A DNA stretch of 42,275 nt from Cesiribacter andamanensis AMV16 (GCF_000348925.1 NZ_AODQ01000027.1:1-42275); one strand, 5' to 3'. Shown: positions 8,265 to 15,824, numbered from the stretch's first letter. Notes: generated from the sequence alone by a model not told the origin. Numbers and translations are program-made.

Positions 8265-8305
8265 TAAAACCCCCGATTCTGATTTTGGATAATCATAACC
8301 GAGGG
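8265..8305 (-). terminator. Terminator of tRNA-Leu
   Basis: On the minus strand CCCTCGGTTATGATT pairs with AATCAGAATCGGGGG (8270-8305), about 15 bp with one mismatch and two G-U pairs, around a short ATCCAA loop. It is followed by TTTTATATTTTTG. It begins 10 bp after the tRNA 3' end. Confidence 0.75.
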
Positions 8306-8315
8306 TTCGAATTTG

Positions 8316-8397
8316 TGCGGATGGAGGGACTCGAACCCCCATGCCTCGCGGCGCTAGATCCTAAGTCTAGTGCGTCTACCAATTTCGCCACATCCGC
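8316..8397 (-). tRNA. tRNA-Leu (anticodon UAG)
   Basis: The acceptor stem GCGGATG pairs with CATCCGC, with discriminator A. The D-arm region is GGCGAAATTGGTAGACGC. The anticodon stem CTAGA/TCTAG encloses the loop CTTAGGA with anticodon TAG. A class II variable arm (CGCCGCGAGGCATGG region) and the T arm GGGTTCGAGTCCC follow. The length of 82 nt fits a class II tRNA. The CCA end is not encoded. It has its own promoter and terminator on the minus strand. Confidence 0.95.
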
Positions 8398-8413
8398 TGA
8401 TTGAATTGGTGAG

Positions 8414-8421
8414 CAAAGGTA
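8414..8421 (-). promoter_or_regulatory. -7 box for tRNA-Leu
   Basis: The minus strand reads TACCTTTG, a full match to TAnnTTTG. It starts 17 bp before the tRNA 5' end and has TTTG 23 bp upstream as a -33 element. Confidence 0.7.
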
Positions 8422-8514
8422 GGAATATAAATTCAAATCGTCCACAAAAAAATTCAGGATTTTTTTACTTTCTTTCCGCGTTGTTAAGAGAGAGCCGCTA
8501 GGGAGCACACGTTC

Positions 8515-10725
8515 ATGGTAACCATAGATCTCGAAGAAGAAAAAAAGGAAATAATTCGTCGCTATCGAAAGCTGTTACGGCATGCCAAGCCCTTTTTAAA
8601 GGATGGGGATGCGCGGATCATCAAAAAAGCTTTTCATACTTCTAATGATGCCCACCGGGAAATGCGCCGCAAATCGGGCGAGCCCTACATCTACCACCCC
8701 CTGGCTGTAGCCCAGATCTGCGTGGATGAGATAGGCCTGGGCACCACCTCTATTGTGGCCGCCCTCATGCACGATGTGGTAGAAGATACCGAGCTGGAGC
8801 TGGAAGACATTGAGCGCGATTTTGGCCCCAAGGTAGCCCGCATCATCGATGGGCTTACCAAAATAAGCGGCGTATTTGAGCATGGCAGCTCCCAGCAGGC
8901 CGAGAACTTCCGAAAAATGCTGCTTACCCTCTCCGAGGATGTGCGGGTGATCCTGATCAAGCTGGCCGACCGCCTGCACAACATGCGCACCCTGGATAGC
9001 ATGCCGCGCCACAAGCAGCTCAAGATTGCCTCGGAAACCATGTACCTCTATGCCCCCCTGGCGCACCGCCTGGGGCTGTACGCTATCAAGAGCGAGCTGG
9101 AAGATCTCTACCTCAAATATGCCGAGCCGGAAACCTACCGGGAAATAGCCCGCAAGATCTCTACCACCAAAACGGCCCGCAGCAAATTTATTCGCCAGTT
9201 TATCCGCCCCATTGAAGATGAGCTGCGGCGCTTTGGCCTGCGCTTTGTGCTAAAGGGCCGGCCCAAAAGCATTTACTCCATCTGGAATAAAATGCGCAAG
9301 CAGAACATCCCCTTTGAGGAGGTGTACGACCTGTTTGCCATCCGGGTGATCATTGATGCCGATCCCGAGCAGGAAAAAGCCGCCTGCTGGCAGGTGTATT
9401 CGGTCGTAACGGACTTTTACAAGCCCAACCCCGACCGCCTCCGGGACTGGATCAGCACCCCCAAGGCCAATGGCTATGAAAGCCTGCACACCACCGTCAT
9501 GAGCTCTACCGGGCAGTGGGTAGAGGTGCAGATCCGCACCAACCGCATGGACGAGATTGCCGAAAAAGGCTATGCCGCCCACTGGAAGTACAAGGAGACC
9601 AAGGGGGGGCAGGGCAAGGAAATGGGCCTGGAAATGTGGATCTCGCGGGTGCGGGAAATGCTGGAGGCCTCCGATACCTCGGCCATCGAGTTTGTGGACG
9701 ATTTTCGCTCCAACCTCTTTCATGATGAGGTATTTGTGTTTACCCCCAAGGGCGAGCTCAAAACCCTGCCCACCGGCGCCACTGCGCTGGATTTTGCCTT
9801 TGATATCCACTCCGAGGTAGGGGCTCACTGCATAGGCGCCAAGGTAAACCAGCGCCTGGTGCCCCTGAACCACCTGCTCAAAAATGGCGATCAGGTAGAA
9901 ATACTCACTTCCGACAAGCAAAAACCCCATGAGGACTGGCTGCGCTTTGTGGCCAGCTCCAAGGCCCGGGCCAAGATCAAGGAGTGCCTGAAGGAAGATA
10001 AGAAGATAGCGGCCATTGACGGGCGCGAGATTGTGGAGCGCAAACTTAAGCAGATGAAACTGCAGCCCACCCAGGAGATCGTAAACCAGCTGCGCGCCTT
10101 CTTTGATTGCAAGACCATGCTGGACTTCTACTACAAGGTAGGTACCGGCCAGATCGATCCCAAGGATGTAAAGCGCTTCCGCGAGTTCAGGGACGAGCGA
10201 AAATCGCTCAAAAAGCCCGAAATTCAGGATGCGCACACCTTTGAGCAGGAGATCAAAAAGGTGAAAAGTCCCGAGCAGGACTACCTGCTCATTGGCGAAG
10301 ACATGAATGTGGTGGATTACAAGCTGGCCAAATGCTGCAACCCCATTCCGGGCGATGATGTCTTTGGCTTTGTAACCGTTAATGAGGGCATCAAAATTCA
10401 CCGCGTATCCTGCCCAAATGCCGTAGAGCTGCTCTCCAACTACGGCTACCGGGTGGTGAAGGCCAAGTGGACCAGCCGCCAGAAGATTGCCTTCCTGGCC
10501 GGACTGAAAATAGATGGTACCGACCGGGTGGGCCTCATCAACGATATTACCAAAATTATCTCCGATGAGCTGCATGTAAACATGCAGTCCGTTTCTATTG
10601 AAACAGAAGATGGTATCTTTGAGGGGATAATTCGTCTGTATGTAAATGACACCCGCCACCTGGATCTGCTCATCAAAAAACTGGAGCGGGTAGAAGGGGT
10701 GCACAAGGCGTTTCGATTTAACTGA
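8515..10725 (+). CDS. Bifunctional (p)ppGpp synthetase/hydrolase, RelA/SpoT family
   Basis: The 736-residue long-form Rel protein makes and degrades the stringent alarmone. The N-terminal HD hydrolase carries HD at residues 86-87 (ALMHDVVEDTE) and LADRLHNMRTL, so hydrolysis should be intact. The synthetase domain spans about 225-370 (SIYSIWNKM, YDLFAIRVII, ANGYESLHTTV). The TGS domain is at about 405-465 (VFVFTPKGELKTLPTGAT), then a Cys-containing segment (AKCCNPIPGDDVFGFVT), and an ACT domain at the C-terminus. Length is typical. AGGGAG precedes the ATG. The gene is divergent from tRNA-Leu, and its product would couple amino-acid shortage to the attenuated operons downstream. Confidence 0.95.
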   Translation: MVTIDLEEEKKEIIRRYRKLLRHAKPFLKDGDARIIKKAFHTSNDAHREMRRKSGEPYIYHPLAVAQICVDEIGLGTTSIVAALMHDVVEDTELELEDIERDFGPKVARIIDGLTKISGVFEHGSSQQAENFRKMLLTLSEDVRVILIKLADRLHNMRTLDSMPRHKQLKIASETMYLYAPLAHRLGLYAIKSELEDLYLKYAEPETYREIARKISTTKTARSKFIRQFIRPIEDELRRFGLRFVLKGRPKSIYSIWNKMRKQNIPFEEVYDLFAIRVIIDADPEQEKAACWQVYSVVTDFYKPNPDRLRDWISTPKANGYESLHTTVMSSTGQWVEVQIRTNRMDEIAEKGYAAHWKYKETKGGQGKEMGLEMWISRVREMLEASDTSAIEFVDDFRSNLFHDEVFVFTPKGELKTLPTGATALDFAFDIHSEVGAHCIGAKVNQRLVPLNHLLKNGDQVEILTSDKQKPHEDWLRFVASSKARAKIKECLKEDKKIAAIDGREIVERKLKQMKLQPTQEIVNQLRAFFDCKTMLDFYYKVGTGQIDPKDVKRFREFRDERKSLKKPEIQDAHTFEQEIKKVKSPEQDYLLIGEDMNVVDYKLAKCCNPIPGDDVFGFVTVNEGIKIHRVSCPNAVELLSNYGYRVVKAKWTSRQKIAFLAGLKIDGTDRVGLINDITKIISDELHVNMQSVSIETEDGIFEGIIRLYVNDTRHLDLLIKKLERVEGVHKAFRFN

Positions 10726-10728
10726 TTG

Positions 10729-10914
10729 GATGATAGACAATAGACGATAGACAATAGACGAGATCCTGTAAATGCACCCTGTTGTGGGTGTTTTCACCAA
10801 CAATATTCCGACTGGATACAAATGTTTTGTTGGTGTAAACACCAACAAAGGGGGCGGGGTGGACGGTCCATAGTCCATTGTCCATTGTCTCACTACTCAC
10901 TACTCACTACTACC
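10729..10914. repeat. Heptamer arrays flanking a GTTGGTG palindromic element, gap rel-fur
   Basis: The left array (10729-10763) has five GA-phase 7-mers: GATGATA, GACAATA, GACGATA, GACAATA, GACGAGA. The centre (10778-10856) contains two palindromes built on GTTGGTG/CACCAAC, one of them TTGTTGGTG-TAAA-CACCAACAA. The right array (10867-10908 and on) has TC-phase units TCCATAG, TCCATTG twice, then TCTCACT and ACTCACT twice, reaching to within 1 nt of the fur ATG. The central element recurs between hisA and hisF. Confidence 0.85.
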
Positions 10915-11403
10915 ATGGCATTAAACCAAGAGGTTTTTGATAAAGTACGGAAGATCTTCACAGCATACCTGGAGAACAAGGCACTGCGCAAAACACCAGA
11001 GCGCTTTGCCATTCTGGAGGAGATCTATTCCCGCGATGGGCACTTCGATGTGGAGTCGCTCTACATCAGCATGAAAAATAAGAACTACCGCGTAAGCCGG
11101 GCTACGGTGTACAATACCCTGGACCTGCTGGTAGAGTGCGATCTGGTAACCAAGCACCAGTTTGGCCAGAGCCAGGCGCAATATGAGAAGAGCTACGGCT
11201 TTAAGCAGCATGACCACCTGATCTGTACCGACTGCAGCCGGGTGCTGGAGTTTTGTGATCCGCGCATTTACAACATCCAGAAAATGGCCGGTGAAATGCT
11301 GGGCTTTAAGGTGTTGCACCATTCGCTCATCATCTACGGCAACTGCATCAAGGAAAATTGCGAGTACCGTACCGAAGGGGCTGCTGCTGCTCCGGTCAAT
11401 TAA
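10915..11403 (+). CDS. fur: Fur-family transcriptional regulator
   Basis: The 162-residue metal-responsive repressor has an N-terminal winged helix ([16 protein letters not shown], then [15 protein letters not shown] as recognition helix). The C-terminal dimer and metal domain carries [18 protein letters not shown] and, near the end, CIKENC, giving two CxxC-type pairs for structural zinc. It could be Fur, PerR or Zur; the sequence alone does not decide. I chose the ATG at 10915 over an upstream in-frame start in the repeat region because it begins the usual helix and no coding-like sequence precedes it. purA follows behind its own promoter, a common Bacteroidota pair. Confidence 0.9.
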   Translation: MALNQEVFDKVRKIFTAYLENKALRKTPERFAILEEIYSRDGHFDVESLYISMKNKNYRVSRATVYNTLDLLVECDLVTKHQFGQSQAQYEKSYGFKQHDHLICTDCSRVLEFCDPRIYNIQKMAGEMLGFKVLHHSLIIYGNCIKENCEYRTEGAAAAPVN

Positions 11404-11415
11404 AAAGGGGGGCCT

Positions 11416-11446
11416 TTTGCCATCCTCCAATTATCGCTTACCTTTG
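11416..11446 (+). promoter_or_regulatory. purA promoter (-33 TTTG, -7 TACCTTTG)
   Basis: TTTG at 11416-11419, a 19-bp spacer, then TACCTTTG at 11439-11446, a close match to the Bacteroidota sigma-A promoter. The start point should lie near 11452, giving a leader of about 27 nt before the purA ATG. Confidence 0.8.
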
Positions 11447-11478
11447 CCCGCGGTACGTACCTTAGTTTCCAAACAATC

Positions 11479-12768
11479 ATGAAGATAGACGTATTGCTAG
11501 GCCTCCAGTGGGGCGACGAAGGCAAAGGTAAAGTAGTGGATTTTCTGGCCCCTGAGTACCAGGTAGTAGCCCGCTTTCAGGGTGGGCCCAATGCCGGCCA
11601 CACCCTGGAGTTTGATGGCATCAAGCATGTACTGCACCAGATCCCCTCAGGTATTTTCCGTCCCGATATCATCAATGTGATTGGTAATGGGGTAGTGCTG
11701 GATGTGGTGATCCTGCGCCGGGAGATCGAAAGCCTGAAAAAATACGGCATCGATGCCCGCAAAAACCTGTTTATCTCCAAAAAAACCCAGCTGATCCTGC
11801 CAACGCACCGCCTGCTGGATGCCGCTTCTGAAAAGGCCAAGGGGCTGAGCAAGATCGGCTCTACCCTAAAAGGGATCGGCCCGGCCTATTCTGATAAGAT
11901 TGCCCGCCAGGGCCTTCGGGTAGGCGACCTGCTGCTGCCCGATTTTCAGCAGCGCTACGAGGCCCTGCGGGAAAAGCACCTGAACGTACTGGCCTTCTAC
12001 AATGAGCCTATTGAGCTTGCCGAGACCGAAAATGCGTTTTTTGAGGCAGTAGAGTACCTCAAAGAATGCAAGATTGTAGATACCGAATACCTGCTGAACG
12101 GTTACATTAAAGAAGGAAAGAAGATACTGGCCGAGGGTGCGCAGGGCTCCCTGCTGGACATTGATTTTGGCAGCTACCCCTTTGTAACTTCCTCCAATAC
12201 CATGGCGGCCGGCGCCTGTACCGGCCTGGGGGTGGCCCCCGCTACCATTGGCGAGGTATACGGCATTTTTAAAGCCTATGGCACCCGGGTAGGCAGTGGC
12301 CCTTTCCCTACCGAACTGCACGATGAAGTAGGGGAGCGCATGCGCAAAGAAGGAAATGAATTTGGCTCCACTACCGGCCGTCCGCGCCGCTGTGGCTGGC
12401 TGGACCTGCCCTCGCTGCGCTATGCCATCATGCTCAGCGGTGTTACCCAGCTCTTTATGATGAAGGCCGATGTGCTCAACATCTTTGAAGAAATTGAGGT
12501 GTGCACCCACTACGAGCTACCCGACGGCAGCCGCACCAGCGAACTGCCCTACGATCTGGAGTCCGTAACCGTAAAACCCGTCTATAAAACCATGAAGGGC
12601 TGGAACCAGAGCCTGAAGGGGATTACCGACTATGATGCACTGCCCCAGGCGCTGCAGGCGTATGTTCGCTACCTGGAAGGGGAGCTGGGCCTGCCCATCA
12701 ACATCATCAGCACCGGCCCGGACCGTACCCAAACCATTTTGCGCACAGCCGTAGGAAAAAGAAAATAA
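11479..12768 (+). CDS. purA: Adenylosuccinate synthetase
   Basis: The 429-residue enzyme joins IMP and aspartate using GTP, the first committed step to AMP, in the cytoplasm. The GTP-binding P-loop QWGDEGKGK is at residues 10-18 and the catalytic FQGGPNAGHTL at about 34-44. Further motifs are STLKGIGPAYSDK, LAEGAQGSLLDIDFG and GRPRRCGWLDL. Length is standard and the ATG starts the conserved strand MKIDVLLG. It has its own promoter. No separate terminator follows before the asnA leader, so read-through into that attenuator region is possible. Confidence 0.97.
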   Translation: MKIDVLLGLQWGDEGKGKVVDFLAPEYQVVARFQGGPNAGHTLEFDGIKHVLHQIPSGIFRPDIINVIGNGVVLDVVILRREIESLKKYGIDARKNLFISKKTQLILPTHRLLDAASEKAKGLSKIGSTLKGIGPAYSDKIARQGLRVGDLLLPDFQQRYEALREKHLNVLAFYNEPIELAETENAFFEAVEYLKECKIVDTEYLLNGYIKEGKKILAEGAQGSLLDIDFGSYPFVTSSNTMAAGACTGLGVAPATIGEVYGIFKAYGTRVGSGPFPTELHDEVGERMRKEGNEFGSTTGRPRRCGWLDLPSLRYAIMLSGVTQLFMMKADVLNIFEEIEVCTHYELPDGSRTSELPYDLESVTVKPVYKTMKGWNQSLKGITDYDALPQALQAYVRYLEGELGLPINIISTGPDRTQTILRTAVGKRK

Positions 12769-12834
12769 GCAAATACTTGTAGAATTTATAACGATTTGCG
12801 TACATTGGTATAAGCACTTGTAAAGAATACCTGA

Positions 12835-12921
12835 ATGCAGTATCAGATCAATAATAATCAGCCCCTGAATGTCCTGAATAATCAGGCCAGCGGAAGGTTA
12901 TTGTTGATGCCCAGGTACTGA
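12835..12921 (+). CDS. Asn-rich leader peptide 1 of the asnA attenuator
   Basis: The 28-codon ORF begins MQYQINNNQPLNVLNNQ and ends GRLLLMPRY. Six of its codons are Asn, all AAT, in clusters of three, one and two. Strand 1 (12847-12859, over the Ile-Asn-Asn-Asn codons) can pair with 12896-12908 over 13 bp with two G-U pairs. Strand 2 (12892-12899, GGAAGGTT) can instead pair with AGCCTTCC at 12948-12955, the left arm of the terminator that follows. This is the layout of a classical ribosome-stalling attenuator, with scarcity of Asn-tRNA favouring read-through. I see no convincing SD or promoter box directly before it. Confidence 0.82.
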   Translation: MQYQINNNQPLNVLNNQASGRLLLMPRY

Positions 12922-12945
12922 CGCTATACAGATACCCCTATCACC

Positions 12946-12976
12946 AAAGCCTTCCTCTATACAGGAAGGCTTTTTT
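12946..12976 (+). terminator. Attenuator terminator 1 upstream of asnA
   Basis: An 11-bp stem AAAGCCTTCCT/AGGAAGGCTTT with a 6-nt loop and a run of six T. The left arm is shared with the alternative antiterminator pairing described for leader peptide 1. Confidence 0.9.
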
Positions 12977-12995
12977 AGTTTATACCCAGGACAAG

Positions 12996-13049
12996 ATGAT
13001 CGTTAACAGCACCAATAACCAGAATCTGAATTCTCCCCCTACAAGGTGA
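12996..13049 (+). CDS. Asn-rich leader peptide 2 of the asnA attenuator
   Basis: The 17-codon ORF MIVNSTNNQNLNSPPTR has five Asn codons (AAC and AAT). It repeats the logic of the first module 20 bp after its terminator. AACAG(C)ACC at 13005-13013 can pair with GGTCTGTT at 13053-13060. AGGTGAG at 13044-13050, which contains the stop codon, can instead pair with CTCACCT at 13081-13087 in the second terminator. A ribosome that reaches the stop would cover the antiterminator strand and let the terminator form. Confidence 0.82.
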   Translation: MIVNSTNNQNLNSPPTR

Positions 13050-13074
13050 GCTGGTCTGTTTGTGCCCTTCGCAT

Positions 13075-13107
13075 AGCCCTCTCACCTGCTGGTAGAGGGC
13101 TTTTTTT
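13075..13107 (+). terminator. Attenuator terminator 2 upstream of asnA
   Basis: Stem AGCCCTCT-(C)-ACC / GGT-AGAGGGCT with a single bulged C, a TGCT loop and seven T after the stem. It lies 44 bp before the asnA ATG. Confidence 0.9.
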
Positions 13108-13118
13108 GTGCTCATTCC

Positions 13119-13154
13119 ATGAAATCTTCTAATAACTACAAAAAGTACGTATGA
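13119..13154 (+). CDS. Third small Asn-containing ORF, overlapping the asnA start
   Basis: An 11-codon ORF, MKSSNNYKKYV, follows the second terminator. Its TGA overlaps the asnA ATG as ATGA, so translation of asnA could be coupled to it, and it carries two adjacent Asn codons. Seen directly: the ORF and the overlap. Inferred: a role in control. Chance occurrence is possible for so short a frame. Confidence 0.4.
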   Translation: MKSSNNYKKYV

Positions 13155-14206
13155 AAACCCAAGCCACCAAAACAGCTGTCCTCCCGGAATATCCCGCAGC
13201 CCCCGCCCTGAGCCCGCTTGCGCTTGAAAAGGCACTGGATCTGATAAAGACCCAATTTGCCGCGCAACTTGCCGATGAACTAAACTTACATAAAGTAAGT
13301 GCCCCTCTGCTGGTAAAGAGGGGCAGCGGCCTCAACGACGATTTGAACGGCAGCGAGCGCCCCGTGCACTTTGCTGCGCCGGCGCTGGACCATCAGACAC
13401 TAGAGATCGTTCATTCCCTGGCCAAATGGAAGCGCCTGAAGCTGGCCCGGCTGGGGCTGCCGGCCGGGCAGGGCATCCTTACAAACATGCGGGCCATCCG
13501 GGCCGATGAAGTGCTTAGCTCCCTGCACTCCCTTTTTGTAGATCAGTGGGACTGGGAAAAAGTGATCAGGCCGGAAGAGCGTAGCCTGGACGTGCTGAAG
13601 GACGCAGTGCGTGCTATTTACAGGGCATTGCTTGCCACGGCAGCGCTTGTAGACAAGGAGCTGCCAGGTCTGGCCCCCCAACTACCCCACGAAATTACCT
13701 TTGTGCATACCGAAGACTTGCAGCGTACCTACCCCCACCTGAGCCCAAAACAACGGGAGGATGCCATTGCCAAAGCCCTGGGGGCTGTTTTTCTTATTGG
13801 CATTGGCGGGCGGCTGCAAGGAGGGGAGCCTCATGATGGTCGGGCCCCTGACTATGATGACTGGAGCAGCCCTTCCGTAGGGGGCTACCAGGGGCTCAAT
13901 GGAGACATCCTGCTCTGGAATGAGCCCCTGGGCCGGGCCTTTGAGTTATCGTCCATGGGCATTCGGGTAGATGCCGGGACACTGCAGCGCCAGCTGGCTA
14001 TCCGGGGCTGTCAGGAGCGGGCAGCGCTGCCTTTTCATGCGGCGCTGCTGGCGGGTGAGCTCCCCCAGACCCTTGGCGGGGGCATCGGACAGTCGCGCCT
14101 GTGCATGTTTTTACTGGGCCGTCGGCATATTGGCGAGGTACAGGCGAGCCTCTGGCCCGATCAGATGGCAGACGACTGTGTCCGGAAGGGTCTTCAGCTG
14201 TTATAA
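13151..14206 (+). CDS. asnA: Aspartate--ammonia ligase (asparagine synthetase A)
   Basis: The 351-residue enzyme uses ATP and ammonia to make asparagine from aspartate in the cytoplasm. It belongs to the class II tRNA-synthetase fold. Segments typical of AsnA are VSAPLLVKRGSGLNDDLNGSE near residues 45-65, KWKRLKL, DQWDWEK, YDDWSS, LNGDILLWN, ELSSMGIRVD and the C-terminal GGGIGQSRLCMFLL motif 3 with its Arg. Length is slightly above the 330 residues of E. coli AsnA. It is preceded by two tandem Asn attenuators and followed after 54 bp by the His/Tyr leader of the phhA-his operon. Confidence 0.95.
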   Translation: MKTQATKTAVLPEYPAAPALSPLALEKALDLIKTQFAAQLADELNLHKVSAPLLVKRGSGLNDDLNGSERPVHFAAPALDHQTLEIVHSLAKWKRLKLARLGLPAGQGILTNMRAIRADEVLSSLHSLFVDQWDWEKVIRPEERSLDVLKDAVRAIYRALLATAALVDKELPGLAPQLPHEITFVHTEDLQRTYPHLSPKQREDAIAKALGAVFLIGIGGRLQGGEPHDGRAPDYDDWSSPSVGGYQGLNGDILLWNEPLGRAFELSSMGIRVDAGTLQRQLAIRGCQERAALPFHAALLAGELPQTLGGGIGQSRLCMFLLGRRHIGEVQASLWPDQMADDCVRKGLQLL

Positions 14207-14246
14207 AAAAAGCAGCAAAGGAGGTAGCATTTTAAAATTCTGCCTG

Positions 14247-14254
14247 TATATTTG
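14247..14254 (+). promoter_or_regulatory. -7 box for the phhA-his operon
   Basis: TATATTTG matches TAnnTTTG and ends 6 bp before the ATG of the His/Tyr leader peptide. The usual spacing would put the mRNA start at or next to that ATG, so the leader peptide may be translated from a leaderless end. No clear TTTG -33 box is visible. Confidence 0.6.
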
Positions 14255-14260
14255 CCCTAC

Positions 14261-14347
14261 ATGACCCTGTTCAGCGCATATCACCACCACTATTATCATC
14301 TGCCCGAATCCCCTGGCTTCGATACTAGTTGTGTGTGCGCTTTCTAA
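14261..14347 (+). CDS. His/Tyr leader peptide of the phhA-his operon
   Basis: The 28-codon ORF begins MTLFSAYHHHYYHLPESPG and ends in SCVCAF. It has four His codons and three Tyr codons in the run YHHHYYH, and three Phe codons outside it. The coding strand 14285-14297, over His and Tyr codons, can pair with 14321-14333 at 11 of 13 positions. GGCTTCG at 14315-14321 can instead pair with CGAAGCC at 14384-14390 in the terminator apex. This fits transcription attenuation by ribosome stalling at His or Tyr codons. Confidence 0.82.
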   Translation: MTLFSAYHHHYYHLPESPGFDTSCVCAF

Positions 14348-14376
14348 TTTGCAATAGAAAATTAATCATACCACAA

Positions 14377-14409
14377 CCCGTTCCGAAGCCCGGAACGGGC
14401 TTTTTGTTT
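14377..14409 (+). terminator. Attenuator terminator before phhA
   Basis: Perfect 9-bp stem CCCGTTCCG/CGGAACGGG with loop AAGCC, followed by CTTTTTGTTTT. It lies between the His/Tyr leader peptide and phhA. Confidence 0.88.
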
Positions 14410-14430
14410 TATATCCTAATCACAGAAACC

Positions 14431-15189
14431 ATGGCCCGCCAAGAGTACGAAAACTACACCGCCGAAGACTTTGCCGTTTGGAAGATCCTCTTCGACCGTC
14501 AGATCCAGAACCTGCCCGGCCGGGCCACAGAAGCCTATCTGGAAGGGCTGGAGCGCATCCGCTTTACCGCAGAGCGCATTCCCAATTTTGCCGAAACCAA
14601 CCCCCTGCTGCGCAGCCAGACTGGCTGGGAGCTTACCGTAGTACCCGGCATCGTGGCCGATGATCTGTTCTTTAAGCTGCTGGCCGACAAAAAATTTCCG
14701 GCCACCACCTGGCTGCGGAAAATGAAGCAGCTGGATTATCTGGAGGAGCCTGACATGTTTCATGATGTCTTCGCCCACGTACCCCTGCTCACCAACCAGG
14801 CCTTTGTTGATTTTCTGCAGGCGCTGAGCAAAATTGCCCTCCGCCACATTGAGGATGCATGGGCCATTGAGCTGCTGAGCCGCATTTACTGGTTTACCAT
14901 TGAGTTTGGCCTGATTCGGGAAGGGGGCGAGCTGCGCATTTATGGGGCCGGCATCCTATCGTCGGCCGGTGAAACGCTCTACTCCCTGAGCGACAAACCC
15001 GAGCACCGCCCCTACGAGGTGGCCCGCATCCTGGATACCCCCTACCGCAAAGATACCTTCCAGGAGATCTATTATATTGTAGACTCCTACGAAGCCCTCT
15101 ATGCCTCTATTCCACTTATAGAGAAGGAGCTGGCAAAACGTATTGGTGCAGCTGCGCCTACAGCGGTATCCCAGGCGGCGGCTAACTGA
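14431..15189 (+). CDS. phhA: Phenylalanine 4-monooxygenase (phenylalanine hydroxylase)
   Basis: The 252-residue catalytic-domain-only enzyme converts Phe to Tyr with O2, Fe(II) and a tetrahydropterin. The iron ligands H111 and H116 lie in MFHDVFAHVPLL, and E158 in YWFTIEFGLI. Pterin and substrate region residues follow in YGAGILSSAGETLYSL. There is no N-terminal ACT domain, as usual in bacteria. The ATG at 14431 fits the family start; the upstream frame crosses the terminator and is not coding. It is the first gene after the His/Tyr attenuator and is followed by hisH after 41 bp, an unusual place for this gene. A PTPS-type gene at 2629 could supply its cofactor route. Confidence 0.93.
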   Translation: MARQEYENYTAEDFAVWKILFDRQIQNLPGRATEAYLEGLERIRFTAERIPNFAETNPLLRSQTGWELTVVPGIVADDLFFKLLADKKFPATTWLRKMKQLDYLEEPDMFHDVFAHVPLLTNQAFVDFLQALSKIALRHIEDAWAIELLSRIYWFTIEFGLIREGGELRIYGAGILSSAGETLYSLSDKPEHRPYEVARILDTPYRKDTFQEIYYIVDSYEALYASIPLIEKELAKRIGAAAPTAVSQAAAN

Positions 15190-15230
15190 ACAGGCTCTAT
15201 ACTAAAACGCTTTTATTTGCTTTTCGCAGC

Positions 15231-15824
15231 ATGAATGTAGCACTCGTAAAATACAATGCCGGCAACATACGCTCGGTTACCTATGCGCTGCAGCGCTTGG
15301 GCATAGAGCCCTGCATCAGCGACGACCCCGACACCCTGCGGGCGGCCGATAAGGTGATCTTTCCGGGGGTGGGCGAAGCCAGCACGGCCATGCGCTACCT
15401 GAAGGAGCGTCAGCTGGACAGGCTCCTGCCTACCCTCAGGCAGCCGGTATTAGGCGTATGCCTGGGCCTGCAGCTTATGTGCCGCCATTCCGAGGAGGGG
15501 GATACCCCCTGCCTGGGCATTTTTGATGTGGAGGTGCGTAAGTTCAGCCAGGGCCTGAAGGTGCCGCACATGGGCTGGAACCTGCTGCAGCCTACGGAGC
15601 ACCCCCTGTTCAGCGGCCTGCCTGCCGAAAGCTACCTCTATTATGTTCACAGCTATTATGCCGAGCTGCATGCCGGCACCATCGGTACCACCGAGTACGG
15701 CATCCCCTACAGCGCAGCCCTGCACAAAGACAACTTCTATGCCCTGCAGGCTCACCCCGAAAAGAGCGGCAAAACCGGCGAGAAGATTCTTGAGAACTTT
15801 TTGAAGTTAGAGGTTAGAAATTAG
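15231..15824 (+). CDS. hisH: Imidazole glycerol phosphate synthase, glutamine amidotransferase subunit
   Basis: The 197-residue class I amidotransferase hydrolyses glutamine and channels ammonia to HisF. The nucleophile is C77 in GVCLGLQLM. The catalytic His and Glu lie in ALQAHPEKSG near the C-terminus, and HSYYAE is also typical. Length is normal. Odd feature: the last codons, encoding KLEVRN, and the stop are made of a 7-bp repeat array (from 15803), so the protein ends inside an intergenic repeat. hisA follows after a mirrored array. Confidence 0.95.
   Translation: MNVALVKYNAGNIRSVTYALQRLGIEPCISDDPDTLRAADKVIFPGVGEASTAMRYLKERQLDRLLPTLRQPVLGVCLGLQLMCRHSEEGDTPCLGIFDVEVRKFSQGLKVPHMGWNLLQPTEHPLFSGLPAESYLYYVHSYYAELHAGTIGTTEYGIPYSAALHKDNFYALQAHPEKSGKTGEKILENFLKLEVRN

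Noticed and set aside
8293-8508. 71-residue minus-strand ORF over tRNA-Leu
   Set aside because: It reads through the tRNA (ADVAKLVDALDLGSSAARHGGSSPS is the usual tRNA translation artefact, shown here only in part by its coding of the tRNA arms).
9250-10893. 547-residue ORF on the minus strand
   Set aside because: It is antisense to the Rel/SpoT gene in a GC-skewed codon shadow and has no family resemblance; its start lies in repeats.
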